Below are positions 35,375 through 43,397 of a stretch of DNA of 64,000 nucleotides, piece by piece. The DNA comes from Hydrogenophilus sp. (GTDB lineage: Bacteria > Pseudomonadota > Gammaproteobacteria > Burkholderiales > Thiobacillaceae). The translations under genes were made by a program, and so were the position numbers. Position 1 is the stretch's first letter. Each line of letters starts with the position of its first letter. The notes beneath the pieces were generated by a model. It saw only the letters and a list, made by a program, of their open reading frames with translations. It had not been told where the DNA came from and made no database searches. Location: NCBI GenBank assembly GCA_020725195.1, contig DYFL01000009.1:1-64000 (forward strand), read 5' to 3'.

Positions 35375-38300
35375 ACGGCCCGATACGAACGCAGGCGCCT
35401 TCTTGAGCCGCATCGGGGCGTCCCTCCGGTCGGCGCTGACCCGCAGCCTGCGGCGTCAGCTGGTCCTCGGGGTGGTCGGGGTGCATGCGGTCATGATGAC
35501 CTTCTTCGTCGTCGACCTCGTGACCCGCCAGGAGGACTTCCTGCTGCGGCAGCAGAGCGAGCGGGCGCAGTCCCGGGTGGAGAACCTGGCGGTGGCGGCC
35601 TCCGCCGGCGTGCTCTCGCGCGACTACGCCGGCCTGGCGGAGCTCGTCGCCGCCCAGCAGCGCGACCCGGAGCTGCAGTACGTCATGCTGGTGAACGCGG
35701 AAGGCCTGGTGCTCGCCCACAGCGAGCCGCAGCGCGTGAGCCGGCACCTGGTCGACGCGGCGAGCCTGGCCATGCTCGAGGCCGAGCGCTTCGTCTGGCT
35801 GGCCAAGGGCCGCGAGCTCACCGATGCCGCCGCCCCCGTCCGGGCGAACGGACGGGTCATCGGCTGGGCCCGCGTCGGCCTGTCGCCGCAGCGCACCCTG
35901 GAGAGCCTGGACCAGGTGGTGCGCGACGGCCTGCTCTACACCCTGGCCGCCATCGTCATCGGCGCCGTCCTGGCGGTGCTGATCGCCAACCGCCTCACCC
36001 GGCGGCTCAACCGGCTGCGCGAGACCATGGCTGCGGTGACCGCGGGCCGCCCCGATCAGCGGGTGGCGATCGGCGGCAGCGACGAGGCGGCCGCGATGGC
36101 CGCCGACTTCAACGCCATGCTCGATGCCCTGGAGGAGCGCAAGGTCCAGCTCGGCGCCGCCCGGGATGCCCTGGCGCAGAGCGAGGAGCGCTTCGAGCTC
36201 GCCATGCGCGGCGCCAACGACGGCCTCTGGGATTGGGACCTGGCGAACAACACGGTCTATTACTCGCCGCGCTGGAAGGCCGTGCTGGGCTACGAGGAGG
36301 CGGAGCTCGGCGACCGCTTCTCCGAGTGGCAGTCGCGCATCCACCCGGACGACCGCGACAGCACCCTGGCCGACATCCGCGCCCACCTGGAGGGCAACAC
36401 GCCGCTGTTCGTGAACATCCACCGCCTGCGCCACAGGGACGGGCACTACGTCTGGACCCTGGGCCGCGGCGTGGCCGTGCGCGACCGCGCGGGCAAGCCC
36501 TACCGCATGGTCGGCACCCAGACCGACATCAGCACCCGCAAGGCCCTGGAAAACCAGCTCGCCCAGTTCAAGCAGGCCCTGGACGAGCACGCCTTCGTGA
36601 GCATCGCCGACGCCGAGGGCCGCATCACCTACGCCAACGACAAGCTCGTCGGAATCAGCGGCTACCGCCGCGAGGAGCTCCTCGGCGAGAACCACCGCCT
36701 GTTCAAGTCCGGCGTGCATCCCGAGGCGTTCTACCGGGAGCTCTGGGAGACCATCACGGCCGGGCGGGTCTGGCGCGGCGAGGTCTGCAACCGCAGCAAG
36801 GACGGGCGGCTCTACTGGATGCTCACCACCATCGTGCCCTTCCTGGACGACGAGGGCGTGCCCCGGCAGTTCATCGCCATCCGCGCCGACATCACCGCCC
36901 TCAAGGCCGCCGAGGCCGCGCTCCACGAGGAAAAGGAGCTCGCGCAGGTGACCCTGGCCTCCATCGGCGACGGGGTCGTCACCACCGACGCCGAGGGGCG
37001 GGTGAGCTTCCTCAACCCCGTGGCCGAGCGGCTCACGGGCTGGACCTCGGCGCAGGCGCAGGGGCGGGCCGTCACCGAGGTCATGCGCCTGGTGCACGAG
37101 GAGACCCTGGCGCCCGTGGAGAACCCGGTGGAGCACTGCCGGCGGGAGCAGACCGTGGTGGGCATGGCCCAGCACACCGTGCTCGTCGCCCGCGACGGCC
37201 GGGAGATCGCCGTCGAGGATTCCGCCGCCCCCATCTTCGACCGCGAGGGGCGCCCGACGGGCGTCGTCATGGTCTTCCACGACGTGACCGAGAAGCGGGC
37301 GCTGAGCCGCGAGATGGCCTGGCAGTCCACCCACGACGGCCTGACCGGCCTCAGCAACCGCAAGGAGTTCGAGGCCCGCCTGGCCGCGCTGCTCGACCGC
37401 GCCCGCGCGGAAGGCCGCCACCATGCCCTGTTCTACCTGGACCTGGACCAGTTCAAGATCGTCAACGACACCTGCGGCCACCAGGCCGGAGACGAGCTGC
37501 TGCGCCAGATCGCGGGTCTGATGCAGTCGCAGATCCGGGCCGCGGACGTGCTCGCGCGCCTGGGCGGCGACGAGTTCGGCATGCTGCTCGAGGACTGCCC
37601 CCGGGAGAAGGCCGTCGAGATCGCCGAGAAGCTCCGCCGCGCCGTGCGCGACTTCCGCTTCGCCTGGAAGGAGCGGGTGTTCGAGGTGGGGGTGTCCATC
37701 GGCGTGGTCGAGCTGGACCTGGCGAGCGGCAGCCTCTCCGACGTCATGGCCGATGCCGACCTGGCCTGCTACGCCGCCAAGGACAAGGGGCGCAACCGCG
37801 TGCACGTGCACTCGGCCTCGGACTCCGAGGCGCTGGCCCGGCGCCATGAGCTGGAGGTCGCCTCGGGCGTGCGCGCCGCCCTGCAGGAGGGCCGCATCGC
37901 CCTCTACGCCCAGGAGATCCGGCCCCTGCACGGCGGGGTCTCGCACTACGAGGTCCTCATGCGCGTGCTCGACGAGGAGGGCCGGCCCCAGTCGCCGGCC
38001 GTCTTCATCCCGGCGGCGGAGCGCTACGGGCTCATGGGCGAGGTGGACCGCTGGGTGGTGCGCCGGGTGTTCGAGCTCGCCGCCGCGAGCCCACGCCCCC
38101 TGGAGCTGGCCGTCAACCTCTCGGGCCTGTCCATCGGCGACGAGCGCTTCGTGCAGTTCGTGCGCGATGAGCTGCAGAGCCGCGGGCTCGACGCCAGCCG
38201 CTTCTGCTTCGAGATCACCGAGACCGCGGCCATCGCCCACCTGGGCCAGGCCATGCATTTCATCGACGAGATGAAGGCCCTGGGCTTCCGCTTCGCCCTG

Positions 38301-38591
38301 GACGACTTCGGCAGCGGCATGTCCTCCTTCGCCTACCTCAAGAACCTGCCGGTGGACTTCATCAAGATCGACGGCGCCTTCGTGCGCGACATCGCCGACA
38401 ATCCCCTGGACCGCGCCTTCGTCGAGGCGATCAACCGCATCGGCCAGGTCATGGGCATGGAGACCATCGCGGAGTTCGTCGAGAACGAGGCCGTGCTGAG
38501 GGAGCTCGCCTACCTCGGCGTCGACTATGCCCAGGGCTACGGGGTCGCCCGGCCCGCGCCCTTCGAGGCGCTGCTGAACTCCGGGGCCTGA
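35367..38591 (+). CDS. Membrane multi-PAS GGDEF-EAL cyclic-di-GMP protein
   Basis: 1,074 residues. Membrane helix at about 33-55 (LVLGVVGVHAVMMTFFVVDL), periplasmic Cache-like region about 55-190, second helix LYTLAAIVIGAVLAVLIAN, HAMP about 215-265, then three PAS domains (about 280-405, 405-525, 530-645), a GGDEF domain about 660-820 with LARLGGDEFGML, and an EAL domain about 830-1070. The EAL motif reads YEVLMR, keeping the catalytic Glu; EITETA, LDDFGSGMSS and FIKIDGAF are present. The 8-bp overlap with the PhnD-like lipoprotein gene indicates coupled expression and probably one sensory unit. Confidence 0.93.
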   Translation: MSKRPDTNAGAFLSRIGASLRSALTRSLRRQLVLGVVGVHAVMMTFFVVDLVTRQEDFLLRQQSERAQSRVENLAVAASAGVLSRDYAGLAELVAAQQRDPELQYVMLVNAEGLVLAHSEPQRVSRHLVDAASLAMLEAERFVWLAKGRELTDAAAPVRANGRVIGWARVGLSPQRTLESLDQVVRDGLLYTLAAIVIGAVLAVLIANRLTRRLNRLRETMAAVTAGRPDQRVAIGGSDEAAAMAADFNAMLDALEERKVQLGAARDALAQSEERFELAMRGANDGLWDWDLANNTVYYSPRWKAVLGYEEAELGDRFSEWQSRIHPDDRDSTLADIRAHLEGNTPLFVNIHRLRHRDGHYVWTLGRGVAVRDRAGKPYRMVGTQTDISTRKALENQLAQFKQALDEHAFVSIADAEGRITYANDKLVGISGYRREELLGENHRLFKSGVHPEAFYRELWETITAGRVWRGEVCNRSKDGRLYWMLTTIVPFLDDEGVPRQFIAIRADITALKAAEAALHEEKELAQVTLASIGDGVVTTDAEGRVSFLNPVAERLTGWTSAQAQGRAVTEVMRLVHEETLAPVENPVEHCRREQTVVGMAQHTVLVARDGREIAVEDSAAPIFDREGRPTGVVMVFHDVTEKRALSREMAWQSTHDGLTGLSNRKEFEARLAALLDRARAEGRHHALFYLDLDQFKIVNDTCGHQAGDELLRQIAGLMQSQIRAADVLARLGGDEFGMLLEDCPREKAVEIAEKLRRAVRDFRFAWKERVFEVGVSIGVVELDLASGSLSDVMADADLACYAAKDKGRNRVHVHSASDSEALARRHELEVASGVRAALQEGRIALYAQEIRPLHGGVSHYEVLMRVLDEEGRPQSPAVFIPAAERYGLMGEVDRWVVRRVFELAAASPRPLELAVNLSGLSIGDERFVQFVRDELQSRGLDASRFCFEITETAAIAHLGQAMHFIDEMKALGFRFALDDFGSGMSSFAYLKNLPVDFIKIDGAFVRDIADNPLDRAFVEAINRIGQVMGMETIAEFVENEAVLRELAYLGVDYAQGYGVARPAPFEALLNSGA

Positions 38592-38647
38592 GCCGCATCT
38601 GGAGTAACATAGGCGGCCCCCATCTGTGCACACGAGAGGAACAGCAA

Positions 38648-39037
38648 ATGAGCAAGGTCGGATTCGGCAAGACCGTCAACATGGACTTCGACGCCGCCGT
38701 GGCGCGCGTCACCGAGGCCCTGCAGGCCGAGGGCTTCGGCGTGCTCACCGAGATCGACGTCGCCGGCACCCTGAAGAAGAAGCTCGGCGCGGACATGCCC
38801 CCCTACCGCATCCTGGGCGCGTGCAACCCGCCGCTCGCGCACCAGGCCATCCAGGCCGAGCCCGAGGTCGGCATGCTGCTGCCCTGCAACGTGGTGGTGC
38901 GCCAGGACGCCGCCGGCGCGGTGCGGGTCGAGTTCATGGACCCCCAGGCCGTGCTGCCCCTGCTGGAGAAGCCGGGCATCGCCGAGCTGGCGGGCGAGGT
39001 GAAGGCGAGGCTGCAGCGGGTGATGGACGCCCTCTGA
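38648..39037 (+). CDS. DUF302 family protein
   Basis: 129 residues of the DUF302 family: VNMDFDAAVARVTEALQAEG, GVLTEIDVAGTLKKKLG, YRILGACNPPLAHQAI and EVGMLLPCNVVVRQD are the conserved blocks. The biochemical role of the family is unsettled. No signal peptide, so cytosolic. GAGAGG lies upstream of the ATG, a TAACAT box at 38605-38610 is a candidate -10, and a strong terminator follows, so it is probably monocistronic. Confidence 0.9.
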   Translation: MSKVGFGKTVNMDFDAAVARVTEALQAEGFGVLTEIDVAGTLKKKLGADMPPYRILGACNPPLAHQAIQAEPEVGMLLPCNVVVRQDAAGAVRVEFMDPQAVLPLLEKPGIAELAGEVKARLQRVMDAL

Positions 39038-39057
39038 GAGCCGCGGCCGGATGACAC

Positions 39058-39082
39058 AAAGGGCCCCGCGGGGCCCTTTTTT
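39058..39082 (+). terminator. Rho-independent terminator after DUF302 gene
   Basis: GGGCCCC and GGGGCCC form a tight hairpin flanked by AAA and TTTTTTC. Confidence 0.9.
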
Positions 39083-39184
39083 CATGGTGCGGCCGCCGCC
39101 GGCCTTTCCCTCCTCGCCCCGGATGGGGTAATAATGTGCCAAACAGATAAGAAATCTCAGCACATAGAGGATGGAGACGAGACC

Positions 39185-39571
39185 ATGCGATTCATGAGCC
39201 CCGCCTGGATGAAGGCCGTCGCCGAGCAGTGGAACGACCACGCCGAGATCCAGGAGATGTTGAAGAACTTCAACGCCACCATCGAATACGGCATCGAGGA
39301 CCGGCCCGACGTGCCCCCCGTGATGATGTTCGTGAAGAACGGCCGCGCCATCTACGCCGGCCCCTCCGACGGGCGCAACCGCGACTTCGTCATCTCGGCC
39401 AAGCTGGACAACTGGCGCAAGCTCACCAGCGGCGAGATGAGCGGCAAGATGGGCCTGATGACCAAGCGCATCAACTTCAAGGGCTCCATGATGACCGCGC
39501 TCAAGCACATGACGCCCTTCAACATCCACATGAACATCATGGGCGAGGTCCCCGCCGAGTTCGACTTCTGA
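39185..39571 (+). CDS. SCP2 sterol-transfer-domain protein
   Basis: 128 residues resembling the SCP-2 lipid-transfer fold: FNATIEYGIEDRPDVPPVMM, VKNGRAIYAGPSDGRNRDFV, DNWRKLTSGEMSG and the closing KHMTPFNIHMNIMGEVPAEF. It likely binds a hydrophobic ligand in the cytosol. TAATAAT at 39129-39135 is a candidate -10. The ATG at 39185 follows a GGAGACGAG ribosome site; a 17-residue upstream extension is less likely. It ends 11 bp before a PhnD-like gene and is probably co-transcribed with it. Confidence 0.75.
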   Translation: MRFMSPAWMKAVAEQWNDHAEIQEMLKNFNATIEYGIEDRPDVPPVMMFVKNGRAIYAGPSDGRNRDFVISAKLDNWRKLTSGEMSGKMGLMTKRINFKGSMMTALKHMTPFNIHMNIMGEVPAEFDF

Positions 39572-39582
39572 GCGCGGCCGCC

Positions 39583-40374
39583 ATGACCCGCCAGTTCACC
39601 GCCGACCCCAACTACTCGGGCAAGAACCTCCCGGGCTGGTACCTGATGAACACCTACCTGCAGAAGCAGCTCGACCTGCCGCTGCACTTCACGCCCTTCA
39701 CGGGCTTCGACGAGGCCCGCGCCGCGGTGCTCGCCGGCGGCTACGATCTCGTCTACGCCAACCCCTTCGACGCCATCCAGTACGTGCAGCGCGCGGGCTT
39801 TCAGTCGCTCGCCAAGCCCGCCGGCCACTTCGACGAGGTGCTGCTGTGCAGCCTCGCCGACGGGCCGCTGCAGGGCTATGCCGACCTGCCCGAGAGGATC
39901 CGGGTCGCCTCCGCCTCGGAGAAGACCCTGGTGCACATGGTCGGCCAGTTCCTGCTCGACAAGGCGGACATCGACCCGGCGCGCCTCGACTACCAGTACA
40001 CCGAAAGCTACCAGGGCGTGATCAAGGCCCTGGTCCAGGGCAGGGCCGAGCTCGGCTTCGTCTTCAACGAGGTCTACGCCGCCGCCTCCGAGCTCGTGCG
40101 CGGGCGTCTGCGCGTCATCGACCGCTCCGACGACGCCTTCGCCTTCCACTCCTTCTGCGTCGGCCCGCGCCTCGCGGGCGAGGCCGGGCGCATCCGCGAG
40201 GCCCTGGTGGCGATGGCCGGCGACGAGAAGGGCCGGGCCATCCTGCAGGACATCGGTTTCGCGGGCTTCGAGGCCGTCACCCCCGAGGAGATCGACTGCC
40301 TCACCATGCTCGCCGACGAATACGTCCACGGCCACACCCCGGTGATCGAGGACGAGCCGAAGGGGGCTGCGTAA
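39583..40374 (+). CDS. PhnD-like binding protein without a signal peptide
   Basis: 263 residues with the PhnD fold: DPNYSGKNLPGWYLMNTYLQ, FTGFDEARAAVLAGGYDLVY, ANPFDAIQYVQRAG, VASASEKTLVHMVGQFLL and GIRVID-like strands near RLRVIDRSDDAFAFHSFCVG. There is no N-terminal hydrophobic stretch, so it should stay in the cytosol. No transporter subunits are adjacent. With the SCP2 gene it may form a small ligand-handling unit; function unknown. Confidence 0.8.
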   Translation: MTRQFTADPNYSGKNLPGWYLMNTYLQKQLDLPLHFTPFTGFDEARAAVLAGGYDLVYANPFDAIQYVQRAGFQSLAKPAGHFDEVLLCSLADGPLQGYADLPERIRVASASEKTLVHMVGQFLLDKADIDPARLDYQYTESYQGVIKALVQGRAELGFVFNEVYAAASELVRGRLRVIDRSDDAFAFHSFCVGPRLAGEAGRIREALVAMAGDEKGRAILQDIGFAGFEAVTPEEIDCLTMLADEYVHGHTPVIEDEPKGAA

Positions 40375-40453
40375 GCCAGGGAACATCCCCCCCTTCAGGG
40401 GAGGGGGTCAACGGGTGCCCGCCTGCAATTCCGGCCGGAACGCAAGCCCAGGC

Positions 40454-41971
40454 CTACAGCCGGCACTCCTCCAGCGGCTCGACCCGCCCGGCCTCGTCCA
40501 CGGACTCGATGCGCACCGTGTAGCCCCACAGCCGGGCGACGTGTCTGAGCATCTCCGCGGTGGACGCTTCCTCCAGGGGGCGGCGGTCGTGCTGGTAGTG
40601 GCGCAGGGTGAGCGAGCGGTCGCCGAAGACGTCCGCGCTCCAGACCTGGATGTTGGGCTCCCGGCGGCCCAGGTCGTACTGCTCCGCCAGCGCCTGGCGC
40701 ACGGCGCGGTAGCCGGCCTCGTCGTGGATGGCGGTGATCTCCAGCTCGTCCTCCAGGTCGTCGTCCAGCACCACGAACAGCTTCAACTCCCGGATCAGCC
40801 TGGGCGACAGGTATTGGGCGATGAAGCTCTCGTCCTTGAAGTTGCGCATCACGAAGTCCAGGGTCTGCACCCAGTCGCTGCCCGCCACCTCGGGGAACCA
40901 GCGGCGGTCCTCCTCGGTCGGCGACTCGCAGATGCGGCGCAGGTCCCGGAACATGGCGAAGCCCAGGGCATAGGGATTGATGCCGCCGTAGCCGCGGCCG
41001 TAATAGGGCGGCTGATGGACCACGTTGGTGTGCGACTGGAGGAACTCCATCATGAAGCCGTCGCTGAGCCTGCCCTCCTCGTAGAGGTGGTTGAGCAGGG
41101 TGTAGTGCCAGAAGGTGGCCCAGCCCTCGTTCATCACCTGGGTCTGGCGCTGGGGGTAGAAATACTGGGCGATCTTGCGGGCGATGCGCACGACCTCCCG
41201 CTGCCAGGGCTCGAGACGCGGGGCGTTCTTCTCGATGAAGTAGAGGAGGTTCTCCTGGGGCTCCGGGGGGAGGCGCCGGTCCGCCTTTTGCGCCCCGGCG
41301 GCCTCCTTGGGGGGCAGGGTGCGCCAGAGCAGGTTCACCTGGGATTGCAGATAGTCCTCGCGCTCGCGCTGGCGCGCCTGCTCCTTGGCCAGGGACAGGC
41401 GTGCCGGCCGCTTGTAGCGGTCGACGCCGTGGTTCATCAGGGCGTGGCAGGAGTCGAGCACCGCCTCCACGGCCTCCTCGCCGTGGCGCTCCTCGCACTC
41501 GGCCACGAAATTGCGCGCGAACACCAGGTAGTCCAGGATGCCGTCGGCGTCGGTCCAGGTGCGGAACAGGTAGTTGCCCTTGAAGAAGGAGTTGTGGCCG
41601 TAGCAGGCGTGGGCGATGACCAGGGCCTGCATGGTCATGGTGTTCTCCTCCATGAGGTAGGCGATGCAGGGGTTGGAGTTGATCACGATCTCGTAGGCGA
41701 GCCCCATCTGCCCGCGCCGGTAGCTCTTCCGGGTGGCCATGAACTGCTTGCCGAAGGACCAGTGGTGGTAGCCCACCGGCATGCCCACCGAGGAGTAGGC
41801 GTCGATCATCTGCTCGGAGGTGATCACCTCGATCTGATTGGGATAGGTGTCCAGGCCGTAGTGGGCCGCCACCCGGGCGAGCTCCCGGTCGTAGAGGCGC
41901 AGCAGCTCGAAGGTCCACTCGGAGCCTTCGGAGAGATGCCGGCGGGCCTTGAGCGGGTACTCCTCCATCAT
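40454..41971 (-). CDS. spoVR: SpoVR family protein
   Basis: 505 residues. SpoVR proteins of non-sporulating bacteria act with the PrkA kinase and YeaH in stationary-phase and stress responses; the molecular activity is not established. Family blocks: SVGMPVGYHHWSFGKQFM, AYEIVINSNPCIAYLMEENT, ACYGHNSFFKGNYLF, QVMNEGWATFWHYTLLNHLY and GRGYGGINPYALGFAMF. The start ATG overlaps the yeaH stop (ATGA). Cytosolic. Last gene of the prkA-yeaH-spoVR operon. Confidence 0.95.
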   Translation of the reverse strand: MMEEYPLKARRHLSEGSEWTFELLRLYDRELARVAAHYGLDTYPNQIEVITSEQMIDAYSSVGMPVGYHHWSFGKQFMATRKSYRRGQMGLAYEIVINSNPCIAYLMEENTMTMQALVIAHACYGHNSFFKGNYLFRTWTDADGILDYLVFARNFVAECEERHGEEAVEAVLDSCHALMNHGVDRYKRPARLSLAKEQARQREREDYLQSQVNLLWRTLPPKEAAGAQKADRRLPPEPQENLLYFIEKNAPRLEPWQREVVRIARKIAQYFYPQRQTQVMNEGWATFWHYTLLNHLYEEGRLSDGFMMEFLQSHTNVVHQPPYYGRGYGGINPYALGFAMFRDLRRICESPTEEDRRWFPEVAGSDWVQTLDFVMRNFKDESFIAQYLSPRLIRELKLFVVLDDDLEDELEITAIHDEAGYRAVRQALAEQYDLGRREPNIQVWSADVFGDRSLTLRHYQHDRRPLEEASTAEMLRHVARLWGYTVRIESVDEAGRVEPLEECRL

Positions 41972-43230
41972 GCCGCCGCCTTCTTCCGGAACAGCTCCCG
42001 GAACACCGGATAGATGTCCTCCAGGCCCAGGATGCGCTGCATGGCGAAGCGCGGGTTGACCGACTTCACGTACTCGTATTCGCGCCACAGGCTCTGGGGG
42101 TGCTCGGCCTGGATCTCCACGTAGGCGTAGTGCTGCACCCGGGGCAGGATGGCGTTGAGCAGCAGGTCCCGGCAGCGCGGCGAGTCGTCCTCCCAGTTGT
42201 CGCCGTCCGAGGCCTGGGCAGCATAGATGTTCCACAGGGCCGAGGGATAGCGCGCCCGGACGATCTCGTCCATCAGCGCCAGGGCGCTGGACACCACGGT
42301 GCCGCCGGTCTCGCGCGAGCCGAAGAAGTCGTCCTCGTCCACCTCCTTGGCCACCGTGTGGTGGCGGATGAACACCAGGTCGATGCGCTCGTAGCTGCGG
42401 GTGAGGAACAGATAGAGCAGCATGAAGAAGCGCTTGGCGATGTCCTTGCGCGCCTCGTCCATGGAGCCGGAGACGTCCATGATGCAGAACATCACCGCCT
42501 GGCTCGCGGGCCGGGGCTGGTTCACCCGGTAGGCGAAGCGCAGGTCCCAGGTGTCCAGGAAGGGCACGGCGGCGATGCGGGCCTCGAGGGCCTCGATCTC
42601 GGCCCGGAGCGCCTCGGCCTCGGGGCTGGCGCCCAGGCCCTGCGCCTCCAGCTCGGCCAGGGCCGCCTCGGCCTCCCGCAGGGCCTCCTGCGGACCGGAG
42701 GCCATGGCCAGGCGCCGGCCGATGGCCTGCTTCAGGGAGCGCACCACGTGCAGGCTGGAGGGGCTGCCGTCGCTGGTGTAGCCGGCGCGCACCCTTTTGA
42801 CCTCCGGCACGGCGCTGAGCTGCTTCTTCACCAGGTCCGGCAGGGCCAGGTCCTCGAAGAAGTAGTTCATGAACTCTTCCTCGCTGAGCTCGAAGACGAA
42901 CTCGTCCAGCCCCTCCCCCTCCGGGGAGGCGCCGCCGCCCCAGCCCTCGCCGGATTCGGGCCGCTCCACCCGGTCGCCGCCGACGAACTCCCTGTTGCCC
43001 GCGTGGACGATGCTGCGCCGCCCGCCGGGGCCGTGCCGGAACACCGGCTCGTTCAGGTCCCTGGCGGGGATGGAGATCTTCTCGCCCCGCTCCAGGTCCG
43101 CCACGCCGCGGCCGGACACGGCATCGGACACGGCCTTGCGGATCTGGCCCTGGAAGCGGCGCAGGAAGCGCTGCCGGTTGACGGCGCTGCGGTTCTTGCC
43201 GGAGAGGCGGCGGTCGACGAACTGGCTCAT
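41968..43230 (-). CDS. yeaH: YeaH/YhbH family protein (DUF444)
   Basis: 420 residues. N-terminal SQFVDRRLSGKNRSAVNRQR and SIPARDLNEPVFRHGPGGRR are family signatures; a Gly-rich linker (GEGWGGGASPEGEGLDEF) leads into the conserved VFELSEEEFMNYFFEDLALP. The C-terminal half is a VWA-like domain with MIDAS motif DVSGSMDEARKD. The Gly-rich linker is normal for the family. It lies between prkA and spoVR, overlapping the latter by 4 bp. Confidence 0.94.
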   Translation of the reverse strand: MSQFVDRRLSGKNRSAVNRQRFLRRFQGQIRKAVSDAVSGRGVADLERGEKISIPARDLNEPVFRHGPGGRRSIVHAGNREFVGGDRVERPESGEGWGGGASPEGEGLDEFVFELSEEEFMNYFFEDLALPDLVKKQLSAVPEVKRVRAGYTSDGSPSSLHVVRSLKQAIGRRLAMASGPQEALREAEAALAELEAQGLGASPEAEALRAEIEALEARIAAVPFLDTWDLRFAYRVNQPRPASQAVMFCIMDVSGSMDEARKDIAKRFFMLLYLFLTRSYERIDLVFIRHHTVAKEVDEDDFFGSRETGGTVVSSALALMDEIVRARYPSALWNIYAAQASDGDNWEDDSPRCRDLLLNAILPRVQHYAYVEIQAEHPQSLWREYEYVKSVNPRFAMQRILGLEDIYPVFRELFRKKAAA

Positions 43231-43241
43231 GGAAAATGCCT

Positions 43242-43393
43242 ATCTATCCACAGATGGACACGGACGGACCCGGATATCCGGGACATGGCCCATCACCCAT
43301 CCCGTGCAACGGGTCGGGAGCCGGCCAGGCGGGACATGGCGGAGAAGTCCCGAGATCTCATCTGCGTTCATCTGCGTCATCTGCGGATAAAGG
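43242..43393. repeat. Family D repeat between prkA and yeaH
   Basis: Left arm ATCTATCCACAGATGGACAC and right arm CATCTGCGTTCATCTGCGTC then ATCTGCGGAT are inverted relatives around about 90 bp of unrelated sequence. It fills the gap inside this operon. Relatives occur at 24981 and 48938. Confidence 0.7.
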
Positions 43394-43397
43394 TTTT

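Noticed and set aside
31871-35413. 1,180-residue minus-strand frame containing the MoaD-like end
   Set aside because: Only the last 86 codons look like a protein family; the rest is antisense to uvrD and the PhnD-like lipoprotein gene.
37900-37980. Loss of EAL activity because the motif reads EVL
   Set aside because: The catalytic Glu is kept and EVL variants are common in this type of domain; the other catalytic residues are present.
40388-40408. Rho-independent terminator between the PhnD-like gene and spoVR
   Set aside because: The CCCCCTTCAGGGGAGGGGG stem has no T-run on either side and looks like a fragment of the family B repeat.
42890-42960. Gly-rich segment of YeaH as another repeat-derived insertion
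   Set aside because: The family, including E. coli YeaH, naturally has a Gly-rich linker at this place before DEFVF, so the C-rich DNA here is explained by codon use.
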